Positions 6,498 to 14,716 of a DNA stretch of 20,535 nucleotides are shown piece by piece. Origin of the DNA: Alphaproteobacteria bacterium (GTDB lineage Bacteria > Pseudomonadota > Alphaproteobacteria > JAEULC01); assembly GCA_020851015.1 (NCBI GenBank), contig JADZDN010000246.1, positions 1-20,535 on the forward strand. Direction: 5' to 3'. How positions within the stretch are numbered: position 1 is the stretch's first letter; the number at the start of each line of letters is the position of its first letter. The translations under genes and the position numbers were made by a program. Below the pieces are notes generated by a model. The model did not search any database. It was not told the DNA's origin and was given only the letters and a program-made list of their open reading frames with translations.

Positions 6498-7718
6498 ATG
6501 GACAAGACCACGGATCAGGGTGCGCCGGCGGCGAGCGCGGAACCCGTCTTTCGCGCCCGGACCGCGGCGGTGCGCGGCGGCCTGAAGCGCTCGGGTTTCA
6601 ACGAAACGTCGGAGGCGCTCTACCTCACGTCCGGCTATGTCTATGGCAGCGCCGCCGAGGCCGAAGCCGCCTTCGCCAAGCCCACGCCGGGCCGGTTCGT
6701 CTATTCCCGTTTCGCCAACCCGACCGTCGCCACCTTCGAGGAGCGGCTGCGGCAGATGGAGGGCGCCGAGGCGTGCCGCGCCACCGCCACCGGCATGGCC
6801 GCCGTGTTCGCCGCGCTGATGTCGCTGCTGCGCGCGGGCGACCGCATCGTCGCCAGCCGCGCGCTGTTCGGATCGTGCCACGTGATCTGCGCCGAGATCC
6901 TGCCGCGCTTTGGCGTGATCAGCGAGTTCGTCGACGGCAGCGACAAGCAGGCCTGGGAGCGTGCGCTGAGCAAGCCGGCCAAGGCGGTGTTCCTGGAAAC
7001 GCCGTCCAACCCGATGCTCGAGATCATCGACCTGCCCTTCGTCGTTGGGCTGGCGCGCAAGGCCGGCGCCCAGGTCGTGGTCGACAACGTGTTCGCCACG
7101 CCGCTCTTGCAGCGGCCGATCGAGATGGGGGCGGACGTCGTGGTCTATTCCGCCACCAAGCATATCGACGGCCAGGGCCGATGCCTGGGCGGCGCCATTC
7201 TCTGCCGGCGCGAATTGTCGGACGGCGATTTGGGCCAGTTCCTGCGCCATACCGGACCGGCGATGAGCCCGTTCAATGCCTGGAACCTGCTGAAGGGGCT
7301 GGAGACGCTGCCGTTGCGGGTCGAGGCGATGTGCCGCGCGGCGCTTACGGTCGCGCGGTTCCTGGAAGGCCGCGGCGGCGTGAAGCGCACCCTCTACCCG
7401 CAGCTCGCGTCGCATCCCCAGGCGGCGCTCGCCCAGGCGCAGATGGCGCTGGGCGGATCGGTCGTCACCTTCGAGGTGGAGGGCGGCAAGGACGCCGCCT
7501 TCCGCTTCCTCGACGCGTTGGAGCTGATCGACATCTCGAACAATCTTGGCGATTCCAAGAGCCTGGTCTGCCATTCGGCCACGACGACGCATCAGCGCCT
7601 GACGCCGGCCGACCGGCTGAAGGTCGGCATCACCGACGGCGTGCTGCGCCTGTCGGTCGGGCTGGAGGACGAGCTCGACATCATCGACGACCTGAAGCGG
7701 GGCCTCGCGGCCGTCTAG
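6498..7718 (+). CDS. metZ: O-succinylhomoserine sulfhydrylase
   Basis: PLP enzyme that joins sulfide to O-succinyl- (or O-acetyl-) homoserine to give homocysteine, using the sulfide made by CysI. The start ATG 6498 has agggag 7 bases upstream; the longer open frame beginning at 6384 runs through the riboswitch and terminator and is not used. The product has 406 residues. Cys/Met-metabolism PLP family signatures: the YSRFANPTVATFEERL substrate region, ATATGMAAVFAAL, ETPSNPMLEIIDL, VVVDNVFATPLLQRP, and the PLP lysine K221 in YSATKHIDGQGRCLGG. The late motif NLGDSKSLVCHSATTTHQRL follows. Specificity for succinyl- over acetyl-homoserine is taken from the family and not proven. Controlled by the SAM-II riboswitch immediately upstream. 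Confidence 0.95.
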   Translation: MDKTTDQGAPAASAEPVFRARTAAVRGGLKRSGFNETSEALYLTSGYVYGSAAEAEAAFAKPTPGRFVYSRFANPTVATFEERLRQMEGAEACRATATGMAAVFAALMSLLRAGDRIVASRALFGSCHVICAEILPRFGVISEFVDGSDKQAWERALSKPAKAVFLETPSNPMLEIIDLPFVVGLARKAGAQVVVDNVFATPLLQRPIEMGADVVVYSATKHIDGQGRCLGGAILCRRELSDGDLGQFLRHTGPAMSPFNAWNLLKGLETLPLRVEAMCRAALTVARFLEGRGGVKRTLYPQLASHPQAALAQAQMALGGSVVTFEVEGGKDAAFRFLDALELIDISNNLGDSKSLVCHSATTTHQRLTPADRLKVGITDGVLRLSVGLEDELDIIDDLKRGLAAV

Positions 7719-7749
7719 CCGATCCTCGTACCGCGCCCGGCGCAACCCT

Positions 7750-7777
7750 GCCCGGCCATTGCATCCCTTGGCCGGGC
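7750..7777. repeat. Inverted repeat downstream of metZ
   Basis: A perfect 9-bp stem, gcccggcca (7750-7758) with tggccgggc (7769-7777), has a 10-base loop and lies 31 bases after the metZ stop. There is no T-run behind it, so it is either an RNA-stabilising 3' hairpin or part of a Rho-dependent end rather than an intrinsic terminator. Confidence 0.5.
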
Positions 7778-7841
7778 GGGCGGCGGAGCCTAGGATGCCG
7801 AAGCCCATGACGGGCGGCCGTTCTTCAATTCCGGTTCGCGG

Positions 7842-9326
7842 ATGACCCTGTCCCAACGCGACGTCAATATCATCGTCGCCGGCTCGCTGCTGGCGATGTT
7901 CCTGGCGGCGCTCGACCAGACCGTGGTGGCGACGGCGCTGACCACCATCGCCGCCGACCTGGGCGGGTTGACCCTGGTGTCCTGGGTCGTCACCGCCTAC
8001 CTGGTCACATCGACCTGCGCCACGCTGATCGCCGGCAAGCTCAGCGACATGCACGGGCGGCGGCCGGCCCTGCTGGCGGCGATCGCTGTTTTCCTGTTCG
8101 GGTCGGTGCTGTCGGCCCTGGCGGGCTCGATGACGATGCTGATCGTCGCCCGCGCGGTCCAGGGCATCGGCGGCGGCGCGGTCATCACGATCGTCCAGGC
8201 ATCGGTCGCCGACGTGGTGGCGCCGCGTGAGCGCGGGCGCTACAGCGGCTATTACGCAGTGGTGTTCGCGACATCGGCGGTGTGCGGTCCGATCGTCGGC
8301 GCGCAGGTGACCCACTACGCGGGTTGGCCCTGGATCTTCTGGATCAACCTGCCGCTGGGCCTGGCGGCGATCGCGATCATCGACCGGGCGTTGCGGCGGG
8401 CGCCGCTGAAGCGGATCGACGCCAAGGTTGACTATGCGGCGGTGGCGCAGTTCACGATCGGCGCGGTCGCGCTGCTGCTGTTCGTGTCGACGGGCGGGGT
8501 CAGGTTGCCCTGGACCTCGCCGGCCGTACTGATCGCGGCGGCCGTGGCGGTCGTGTTCGGGGTGCTCTTCTTCCGCCGGCAACGCCGCGTCGCCGAGCCG
8601 ATCCTGCCGCCCCGGTTCCTGGCCGACGCCGTGGTCGCGCCGATCTACGTCGCGATGTTCTGTGTCTTCGGCTGCTACCTGGCGGTCGTGGTGACGGTGC
8701 CGATCTTCTTCCAGATCGCGCTCGGCGTGCCGATCGCCGAGCTAGGCATGCTGATGATCCCGATGACGCTGTCGACCAGCGTCGCCGCCGGATTCGCCGG
8801 CCGCTATACGCGCGTCAAGGGCCGCTACAAGCCGCCGCCGCTGACGAGCCTGCCGCTGGCGATCGGCGCGTTGTCGCTGCTGGCGGCTTTCGCGCACCAG
8901 GCGACCCCGCTTTCGGCCGCCGCGCTGCTGACCCTGGTGGGCATCGGCGTCGGACCATGCTTCCCCTGCAGCATGGTGGCGGTGCAGAACGCGGTGATGC
9001 GGCGCGACATCGGTGCGGTGACCGGTGGCATCGTCTTCTTCCGCGCGCTGGGCGGCGCGGTGATCACTGCCGGCGCGTCCTCGTTGCTCCTGGGATTGAT
9101 CGCGGTGTGGCTGCCGCCGACCGAGAGCGGCGCCGGGCTCCAGGACCTGCTGCGCCGGCCGCTGACCGGCGCCGAACGGACGCTCGTGATCGATGCGTTC
9201 GCGGCGGTGTTTGTCGGCATCGCCGCCGGCCTGGCGCTTGGATGGCTGATGTTCACCCGCGCGGCCGAGCGGCCGCTGCTGACGCGCGAGGACATCGCGC
9301 GCGAAACCAAGGCCTCCTCGTCCTAA
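7842..9326 (+). CDS. MFS transporter, DHA2 (EmrB/QacA-type) drug exporter
   Basis: Inner-membrane proton-coupled exporter of 494 residues with about 14 hydrophobic segments, the DHA2 pattern. Seen: the first-helix motif LDQTVVATALTTIAADLGG (acidic D25), motif A GKLSDMHGRRP (residues ~65-75) in the loop after helix 2, ARAVQGIGGGAV in helix 4, the antiporter motif C-like stretch SAVCGPIVGAQV in helix 5, and WPWIFWINLPLG after it, a hallmark of this family. The substrate is unknown. The ATG 7842 has no strong ribosome-binding site, but MTLSQRDVNIIVAG is a normal DHA2 N-terminus. The gene is separated from metZ by 123 bases and ends tail-to-tail with the ligase gene, the two stop codons overlapping at 9323-9326. 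Confidence 0.92.
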   Translation: MTLSQRDVNIIVAGSLLAMFLAALDQTVVATALTTIAADLGGLTLVSWVVTAYLVTSTCATLIAGKLSDMHGRRPALLAAIAVFLFGSVLSALAGSMTMLIVARAVQGIGGGAVITIVQASVADVVAPRERGRYSGYYAVVFATSAVCGPIVGAQVTHYAGWPWIFWINLPLGLAAIAIIDRALRRAPLKRIDAKVDYAAVAQFTIGAVALLLFVSTGGVRLPWTSPAVLIAAAVAVVFGVLFFRRQRRVAEPILPPRFLADAVVAPIYVAMFCVFGCYLAVVVTVPIFFQIALGVPIAELGMLMIPMTLSTSVAAGFAGRYTRVKGRYKPPPLTSLPLAIGALSLLAAFAHQATPLSAAALLTLVGIGVGPCFPCSMVAVQNAVMRRDIGAVTGGIVFFRALGGAVITAGASSLLLGLIAVWLPPTESGAGLQDLLRRPLTGAERTLVIDAFAAVFVGIAAGLALGWLMFTRAAERPLLTREDIARETKASSS

Positions 9327-10948
9327 CGCCAGACGCCGTCCACGGCGTCGAACGCGCCCGACCGCAGATCGGGCGTCCGCGCCTTCAGCTGCCCCTTCTC
9401 GATCTTGTTGGACGCGGTACGGGGGAAGTCCTCGACGAAGGCGTAGTAGCGCGGCACCTTGAAGGGCGCCAGCTTGGCGCGGCAATGCGCCTGGATGCGC
9501 TCGATCGGCAGATCGGCGGGCGTCAGCCCCTCGCGCAGCACCATGTAGAGCTTCACCTCCTCGCTGCGGTCGGGATCGGGCACCGGCACCACGGCGGCGT
9601 CGATCACCTCGGGCAGCATCATCGCCACCACCTCGACCTCGCGCGCGGCGATGTTCTCGCCCGAGCGCCGGATCATGTCCTTGGTACGCCCGACGATGTA
9701 GTAGAAACCCCGCTCGTCGCGCCGCGCCAGATCGCCGGTGCGGAACCATTCGCCGCGGAAGGATTCGGCATTGGCCTGCGGCTTGTTGTAGTACCCGCGC
9801 ATCATGCCGCGCCCGGCCATCCACAATTCGCCGCGCTCGCCGTCCGGCACCGGATTGCCCTCCTCGTCGCGGATCGACGCGCGCCGATGGAGCATCTCGA
9901 TCCCCACCGACCCCGCGCCGTTCATGTCGGTGCAGTCGAACGGCATCGCCAGGCCGGGACCGATCTCGGTCATGCCGAACAGCTCGCGCGCGCGCACCTT
10001 GAAGCGCCGCTCGATCTCCTGCTGCCCGGTCGGGCTCACCGCCGCCAGCAGGACCTCCTTCAGCTGCGTCGTCGCGTCGTCGGGCAATTCGGGCTGGCGC
10101 AGCACGATCTCGGGAAACACGCACCAGTCGATGCCGTGCTGCTTGATCCAGGGCAGGAACTTCGTCGCGCTGGGCTTGCGCGCGATATGGAGCGTCGCGT
10201 CGCGCGCCAGCGCCATCAGCAGCATGAACTGGCAGTTCATGTAGTGGAACGGGTTCTGCGCGAACATGCGCCTTGCGTGGTGCTCGCCCCAGGCCAGGGT
10301 GGCGTGCGCCATCACCAGCCAGTATTCCTGGGGCAAGAGGCAGCCCTTGGGAAAGCCGGTCGTGCCCGACGTGTATTGCACGTTGACGATGGCCTCGCCG
10401 CCCACTAGCCGGCCCGGGCTGAACGATTCCGCCCCGCCGCCGCTCATCGCCGACCACGCGCGGCTGCCGCGCAGCACCGGCCGGCCGCGAATCACCACGT
10501 GGTCGTCGGTCAGCGCCGCCGGCCGGTCCGTCAGCGACTGGAACAGCGGCACGTGCTCCTCGTCGATCACCAGGAACGAGGCGCCCGAGTCGACCAGCGC
10601 GTAGCTGAGCTCGCGCTCGGTATAGCGGGGGTTGATCGGCACCATGACCGCGCCGATCTTCGCGAGCGCCACCCAGGTGATCGGATACTCGCGCCGGTTC
10701 GGCAGCATGACGCCGACGACGGTGCCGTAGGCGACGCCGATCGCCGCCAGCGCGTTGGCCAGCCGGCTCGATTCCGCATCCAGCGCGGCGCGCGTGACGG
10801 TCTCGTCGTCTTCGATGAACACGCAGGCCGGAAGCTCGGGTCGCCGCGCCGCCGCGTCGGCGACGAGTTCCGGAATGGTCGCGTAGAACGGCGTCGATTC
10901 CAACGCCAGCAGCCGCGCCCGCATGGCGCGAACGGCCGCGTCGCTCAT
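9323..10948 (-). CDS. AMP-binding acyl-CoA synthetase (ANL superfamily, CaiC-like)
   Basis: Cytoplasmic enzyme of 541 residues that adenylates a carboxylic acid and transfers it to CoA. The P-loop YTSGTTGFPKG is at 192-202. FGMTEIGP (A5) is at 324-331, WFRTGDLARRDERGFYYIVG plus RTKDMIRRSGENI (A7/A8) at 401-433, and the C-terminal catalytic lysine is in RTASNKIEKG (K~515). The start ATG is supported by ggagg (complement of 10957-10961) 8 bases upstream. The overall shape resembles crotonobetaine/carnitine-CoA ligases and medium- or short-chain acyl-CoA ligases; the real substrate cannot be assigned. It stands alone on this strand, with 105 bases to the exbD stop upstream and convergent overlap with the MFS gene downstream. 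Confidence 0.92.
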   Translation of the reverse strand: MSDAAVRAMRARLLALESTPFYATIPELVADAAARRPELPACVFIEDDETVTRAALDAESSRLANALAAIGVAYGTVVGVMLPNRREYPITWVALAKIGAVMVPINPRYTERELSYALVDSGASFLVIDEEHVPLFQSLTDRPAALTDDHVVIRGRPVLRGSRAWSAMSGGGAESFSPGRLVGGEAIVNVQYTSGTTGFPKGCLLPQEYWLVMAHATLAWGEHHARRMFAQNPFHYMNCQFMLLMALARDATLHIARKPSATKFLPWIKQHGIDWCVFPEIVLRQPELPDDATTQLKEVLLAAVSPTGQQEIERRFKVRARELFGMTEIGPGLAMPFDCTDMNGAGSVGIEMLHRRASIRDEEGNPVPDGERGELWMAGRGMMRGYYNKPQANAESFRGEWFRTGDLARRDERGFYYIVGRTKDMIRRSGENIAAREVEVVAMMLPEVIDAAVVPVPDPDRSEEVKLYMVLREGLTPADLPIERIQAHCRAKLAPFKVPRYYAFVEDFPRTASNKIEKGQLKARTPDLRSGAFDAVDGVWR

Positions 10949-11053
10949 GCCTCATGCCTCCGCATCGAACAGGGCGGCTAGACCAGCATGAACCGGCGGC
11001 AGCAACAAGGGCGCGAAATCGCGGGGCGCTACGCGTCCTGGGTGCGGCGCGGT

Positions 11054-11512
11054 TCAGGGCGCCGGCGCGGGCGGGGGAAGCTGGTCGGCGAGCAGCGACA
11101 CGCGGCCGACGCCGCTGGCGCCGATCAAGCCGACGATCTGCAGCACGCGGCCATACGGCACTGCCTTGTCGGCCTTGACGAACACGGGGTCGTCCTTGCC
11201 GCCGCCCGCCAGCCGGTCCGCCAAATACGGGACCAGACGCTCGGGCTCGACCTGGTCGCGCTCGACGAACACCCGGCCTTCCTGGTCGATGCTGACGACG
11301 ACGGTCGTCTTCTTCGTCTCGACCTGCTTGGCGGCCGCCTTCGGCAGGTTGACCTGCACGCCGGCCGCCATCAGGGGGGCAGCGATGATGAACACGATCA
11401 GCAGCACCAGCATCACGTCGACCAGCGGCGTTACGTTGATCTGCGCCATCGGCCCCGGCCCGTAGCCGTGGCCAAGCCCGTCGTGCTCGCCGCCACCGAG
11501 TTCCATCGCCAT
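11054..11512 (-). CDS. exbD: Biopolymer transport protein ExbD/TolR family
   Basis: Proton-channel component of the TonB energising complex: 152 residues, one membrane helix and a periplasmic domain. The motif INVTPLVDVMLVLLIVFIIAAPL (residues 25-47) contains the essential proton-carrying Asp, D32. After it, VQVNLPKAAA and VVVSIDQEGRVFVERD are typical of ExbD/TolR, and DDPVFVKADKAVPYGRVLQIVGLI is the conserved periplasmic fold. The C-terminus ends in a Pro-Ala tail. It starts 4 bases after the exbB stop, with GGAG inside the exbB end as ribosome-binding site. Family members serve either TonB or Tol; the tonB-hemP context favours ExbD. Confidence 0.92.
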   Translation of the reverse strand: MAMELGGGEHDGLGHGYGPGPMAQINVTPLVDVMLVLLIVFIIAAPLMAAGVQVNLPKAAAKQVETKKTTVVVSIDQEGRVFVERDQVEPERLVPYLADRLAGGGKDDPVFVKADKAVPYGRVLQIVGLIGASGVGRVSLLADQLPPPAPAP

Positions 11513-11516
11513 GGCG

Positions 11517-12227
11517 CTACTCCGCCGCCACCGACGTGGCGGCCGCGACCGGCGCCTGGCGGGCGAGCCGCGTCGAGGCGCGGGCGACCGCGACCGTCAG
11601 CTCCTGCGCCAGCCGGCGCTGCATGTCGCCCAGCTTGTTGTAGGCGACGACCGCCGGGATCGCCGCGGCAAGGCCGATGGCGGTCGCGAACAGCGCCTCG
11701 GCGATACCCGGCGCCACGACCGCAAGGCTGGTGTCATTGCTGTGGGCGATTCCGAGGAAGGCGTTCATGATGCCCCACACCGTGCCGAACAGCCCGACGA
11801 AGGGCGCGGTAGAGCCGACCGTGGCGAGGAAGGGCAGCCGACCTTCAAGCGCCCGCAGCTCCTCGCTCATCGCCAGGCGCATGCTGCGCTCGACCCGTTC
11901 GCGGCGCTGACCCGCATCCTCGCGCTGTCCCGGGGCGCGATCCTCTGAAAGCTCATCCATGCCGGCCGCGAGGATCGCATCCGACACCGACGCCGCCGCC
12001 TCGCTCCCGGCGCGCTTGGCGGGCACGGTCCAATGCTGCGGCGCCAGGCCGCGCTGGACCGCCTGTCCGAAGCGCCGGGCTTCGCGCCGCGCGTGGCGCA
12101 GGCGCACCGACTGGTCGATGATGATCGCCCAGCAGACGAGCGAGGCCAGCAGCAGCAGCAGCAAGGTCACTTTGACCACGATGTCGGCGCGCAGCAGCAG
12201 GCCGAGCAGGGAGAGTTCGGTCGTCAT
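11517..12227 (-). CDS. exbB: MotA/TolQ/ExbB proton channel family protein
   Basis: Inner-membrane subunit that, with ExbD, uses the proton gradient to energise TonB. It has 236 residues and three predicted membrane segments, about 17-38, 132-160 and 172-196. The family signature LPFLATVGSTAPFVGLFGTVWGIMNAF (131-157) is followed by GIAEALFATAIGLAAAIPAVVAYN (174-197). A cytoplasmic domain of ~90 residues rich in Arg and Glu separates helix 1 from helix 2. The start ATG has aagga about 7 bases upstream, located at the tonB stop, so translation is probably coupled. Second gene of the tonB-exbB-exbD unit. Confidence 0.93.
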   Translation of the reverse strand: MTTELSLLGLLLRADIVVKVTLLLLLLASLVCWAIIIDQSVRLRHARREARRFGQAVQRGLAPQHWTVPAKRAGSEAAASVSDAILAAGMDELSEDRAPGQREDAGQRRERVERSMRLAMSEELRALEGRLPFLATVGSTAPFVGLFGTVWGIMNAFLGIAHSNDTSLAVVAPGIAEALFATAIGLAAAIPAVVAYNKLGDMQRRLAQELTVAVARASTRLARQAPVAAATSVAAE

Positions 12228-12240
12228 CGCGAATCCTTGG

Positions 12241-13311
12241 TCAGCGCAATTTGAAGTTCACGGGAACCTGCACCCACGCGGCGACGGTGGCGCCGCCGCG
12301 TCGCGCCGGCACGAAGCGCCAGCGTTTGACCGCGTCGACCGCCGCCTTGTCCAGCAGCGGGTGGCCGGAGGATGTCCACACCGTCACCTCCTCCGGCGTG
12401 CCGCGCGGATCGATCGCCGCGCGCACGATGACCTGGCCCTGCTCTCCGAGCAGGACCGAACGCGGCGGATAGACCGGCGGCGTCGGCGGCTCGCGATAGG
12501 CCGGATCGAGCAGCGCCAGCGGGCCGACGTCGCCCAGAGAGGCGGCAGCACGACCAGCCGCTGCCGCGGCGCCGACACTCGGCTCCGCCGCTGGGGGCGC
12601 GATCGATTCGGCGGCATTGCTGGCCGCATCCGGAAGGCCGACCGGCGCAGCCGCGGCAACCTGCTCCGGCGCCGTCGACGGCGTGGGCATCGGCTGCGCC
12701 ACCGCCGGGGTTGGTGCCTGCGTCGCAGCGGCGCGCGGCTTCGGTGCGGGTTTCTTCTGCGCGACGCGCGTCGGCTTGGGCGGGGTCGGCGCCGGCTGGG
12801 ATTGCGCCAGCTGGGGTTGCGCCGGCTGGAGGGGCGGCTGCATGGCGACGACTTGGGGCGGCGGCGGTTCGTCCGGCAGCAGAACGATTTCCGGCTCAGG
12901 CGGCGGCCGGGTCGGCGCCGCTTGCGGTTCGACCGACGGCGCTACGGACGGTTCTGCCGGTGCGGGCTCGTCATCGACAACGGTCGGCTCTTGCACCGGC
13001 GACGGCGCCAGGACCGGAATGGCCAGTGCCGCCGGCATCGGCGCATGTTCGTCGCGTGCGTCACCCGACCGGCCGAACGCCACGGCGATCTCCATTCCGG
13101 GCTTACCGGGCGCCTTGCCCGCCGGTTCGCTGGCAGCATGGCCAAGCAGCAACAGCACTGCGACCGGCAAACCGTGCAGGAGTGCGGACAGGCCCAGGCC
13201 CCTGCTCGGCAGCGGCCATCGGGGGGCGCCGAGCCTTGCCGCGGCGCCCGTTGTCCAGCGCGCTGCGATAGGGCCGGAGTCTGCCTGGTACACTGTGGAA
13301 TCCGCCGACAC
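12241..13311 (-). CDS. tonB: Energy transducer TonB
   Basis: Links the ExbB-ExbD motor to outer-membrane receptors. It has 356 residues. The N-terminal cytoplasmic part is followed by one membrane helix, about residues 38-60. Its LSALLHGLPVAVLLLL carries the S-x3-H pair (S42, H46) that TonB helices need for coupling. A long Pro/Ala/Gln-rich periplasmic spacer (about 75-265) follows, including the PTPPKPTRVAQKKPAPKPR stretch. The C-terminal TonB fold (about 277-356) has PPVYPPRSVLLGEQGQVIV, then DKAAVDAVKRWRFVPARR and ending VPVNFKLR. The start is GTG 13311, preceded by a weak GGGGG; the start is uncertain. It lies 74 bases behind hemP and is probably in the same Fur-controlled transcript. Confidence 0.9.
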   Translation of the reverse strand: MSADSTVYQADSGPIAARWTTGAAARLGAPRWPLPSRGLGLSALLHGLPVAVLLLLGHAASEPAGKAPGKPGMEIAVAFGRSGDARDEHAPMPAALAIPVLAPSPVQEPTVVDDEPAPAEPSVAPSVEPQAAPTRPPPEPEIVLLPDEPPPPQVVAMQPPLQPAQPQLAQSQPAPTPPKPTRVAQKKPAPKPRAAATQAPTPAVAQPMPTPSTAPEQVAAAAPVGLPDAASNAAESIAPPAAEPSVGAAAAAGRAAASLGDVGPLALLDPAYREPPTPPVYPPRSVLLGEQGQVIVRAAIDPRGTPEEVTVWTSSGHPLLDKAAVDAVKRWRFVPARRGGATVAAWVQVPVNFKLR

Positions 13312-13385
13312 GCAAATGCCCCCGGAATAGCCCGAACTTGCCTGCCAAACCCCCGAAGACGCGCCACGGACGCTTCGCCGATGCG

Positions 13386-13574
13386 CTATTTCATCAGGAT
13401 TAGCTTATTGTTGCTGGTCAGCCGTAGCCGATAAACGTCATCTCCGTGCCGGATCAAGACCTCGCGCTGGCCGGCCAGCAATTCCTGGCTTTCGAGCACG
13501 CGCGCGGCATCCTTGGTCGGGTCCGGTGCTGCTGGCATGACTGGCTGGCCTTCTTCCATGACGAGGCGGCGCAC
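13386..13574 (-). CDS. hemP: Hemin uptake protein HemP/HmuP
   Basis: Small protein (up to 62 residues) of the HemP family, usually located beside heme-receptor or TonB genes and iron-regulated; in some bacteria it activates heme-receptor expression. The diagnostic C-terminus is ESQELLAGQREVLIRHGDDV followed by YRLRLTSNNKLILMK, matching the family pattern of a ELL...REV.I.H....YRLR.T..GKLIL.K core. The start is uncertain: GTG 13574, ATG 13559 or ATG 13538 would all preserve the conserved part, and none has a clear ribosome-binding site. It leads the set hemP, tonB, exbB, exbD. No heme receptor is in the window. Confidence 0.85.
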   Translation of the reverse strand: MRRLVMEEGQPVMPAAPDPTKDAARVLESQELLAGQREVLIRHGDDVYRLRLTSNNKLILMK

Positions 13575-13599
13575 CCGGGAGATGTTGTCGAACCAGGGA

Positions 13600-13628
13600 A
13601 AACTAGCGCGGCCAGACTAAGAGTGCAA
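13600..13628 (-). promoter_or_regulatory. Predicted promoter for hemP
   Basis: On the - strand TTGCAC (complement of 13623-13628) and TAGTTT (complement of 13600-13605) are separated by exactly 17 bases, close to the sigma-70 pattern. Its -35 box lies inside the Fur-box-like palindrome, which is the normal layout for repression. The predicted transcription start is near 13592. Confidence 0.5.
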
Positions 13629-13641
13629 GTCATTCGCACTC
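13621..13641. promoter_or_regulatory. Fur-box-like operator in front of hemP
   Basis: A 21-bp imperfect palindrome has arms gagtgcaagt and attcgcactc around a central c; 8 of 10 positions pair. The form resembles Fur sites of the ATGCnAnTCATTnGCAT type seen in many proteobacteria. It overlaps the -35 box of the predicted hemP promoter and lies 47 bases before the earliest hemP start. Iron-dependent repression of hemP-tonB-exbBD is therefore likely. It also lies 112 bases upstream of the divergent SMP-30 gene and could affect that as well. Confidence 0.6.
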
Positions 13642-13752
13642 GCTATTGGCCAATCTTGCTATCGCGGCTATATCGCCCGCCGCTCCCTGGCGCTGCAAGG
13701 AGCGGGCTTACCTGCTACCAATGCCAGCCGCTACGTCCCGGGGAGACCAGCA

Positions 13753-14712
13753 GTGAGCAGCACAGGCAGCATGCCCGACTGGCAGATCGTTACCACCGGC
13801 CTGCGGTTTCCGGAGGGGCCGGTCGCCCTGCCGGACGGGTCGGTGCTGGTTGTGGAGATCGAGCCGGCAACCATCACCCGCATCGCGCCGGATGGCGCCA
13901 AGACGGTGGTCGCGCGACCGGGCGGCGGGCCGAACGGCCTGGCCCTGGGACCGGACGGCAAGCTCTATGTATGCAACAATGGCGGCTTCGCTTGGCATCG
14001 CGGCCCGGGCGACTTGCGGCCGATCGGAATCGCCGACAACTATTCCGGCGGGCGCATCGAGCGCGTCGAGCTGGCCAGCGGCAAGGTCGAGGTGATCTAT
14101 TCGCACTGCGATGGGCGCCCGCTCAACGGGCCGAACGACATCGTGTTCGACCGCCAGGGCGGGTTCTATTTCACCGACCTGGGCAAGGTGCGCGGCCGCA
14201 TCCAGGACCGCGGCGCGGTCTATTACGCCAAGACCGACGGCAGCTTCTTGAAGGAAATCGTGTTCCCGATCCTGACGCCGAACGGCATCGGCCTGACGCC
14301 CGGCGAGGACTATCTTTACGTGGCCGAGACCGAGACGGCGCGGCTCTGGCGCTTCCGCATCACCGCGCCGGGCGAGATCGACAAGGCGCCCTATCCGTCG
14401 CTCAACGGCGGCGAGCTGGTGGCGGGCGTCGGCGGATTCCAGCGCTTCGATTCGCTGAAGGTCGAGGCCGACGGAAGGATCTGCGTCGCCACCCTGATGC
14501 GCGGCGGCATCACCGTGATCGCGCCGGACGGCGGCGTGGTCGAGCACGTGCCGGCGCCCGACCGATACACGACGAATATCTGCTTCGGCGGCGCCGACCT
14601 GCGCACGGCCTTCGCCACCTTCTCGGGGACCGGCAAGCTGGCCATGCTGCCCTGGCCGCGCCCGGGGCTGCGGCTGCATTTCAGCGACCCCGCCCAGCCA
14701 AGACCGCGCTGA
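13753..14712 (+). CDS. SMP-30/gluconolactonase/LRE family protein
   Basis: A six-bladed beta-propeller lactonase-like protein of 319 residues, probably hydrolysing a sugar lactone or similar ester with a divalent metal. The GTG start at 13753 has ggggaga about 7 bases upstream; ATG 13771 (MPDWQIV) is an alternative. Metal and active-site positions of the family appear as RFPEGP (E21), LNGPNDIVFD (N125/N128), TPNGIGLTPG (N177) and YVAETETARLWRF (E192). NG.ALGPDGKLYVCNNGG is a typical blade. No signal peptide is visible, so it is probably cytoplasmic. It is divergent from hemP and convergent with leuD (4-base gap). Sequence does not reveal the substrate. Confidence 0.85.
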   Translation: MSSTGSMPDWQIVTTGLRFPEGPVALPDGSVLVVEIEPATITRIAPDGAKTVVARPGGGPNGLALGPDGKLYVCNNGGFAWHRGPGDLRPIGIADNYSGGRIERVELASGKVEVIYSHCDGRPLNGPNDIVFDRQGGFYFTDLGKVRGRIQDRGAVYYAKTDGSFLKEIVFPILTPNGIGLTPGEDYLYVAETETARLWRFRITAPGEIDKAPYPSLNGGELVAGVGGFQRFDSLKVEADGRICVATLMRGGITVIAPDGGVVEHVPAPDRYTTNICFGGADLRTAFATFSGTGKLAMLPWPRPGLRLHFSDPAQPRPR

Positions 14713-14716
14713 ACCG

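Noticed and set aside
7750..7777. Intrinsic terminator after metZ
   Set aside because: The hairpin is good but G-rich sequence, not a T-run, follows it; kept only as an inverted repeat.
6408..8582. Long - strand open frame of 724 codons across metZ and the MFS gene
   Set aside because: Antisense shadow of well-identified genes, with His/Arg/Gln-rich composition, no domain, and it would run through the metZ terminator region.
8742..10955. Long - strand open frame of 737 codons
   Set aside because: Out-of-frame shadow of the acyl-CoA ligase and antisense to the MFS gene; Arg/Gly/Ala-rich without motifs.
12700..13000. Tandem repeat or recombination element suggested by repetitive ggc/gcc-rich DNA
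   Set aside because: It is simply the codon pattern of the Pro/Ala-rich TonB spacer.
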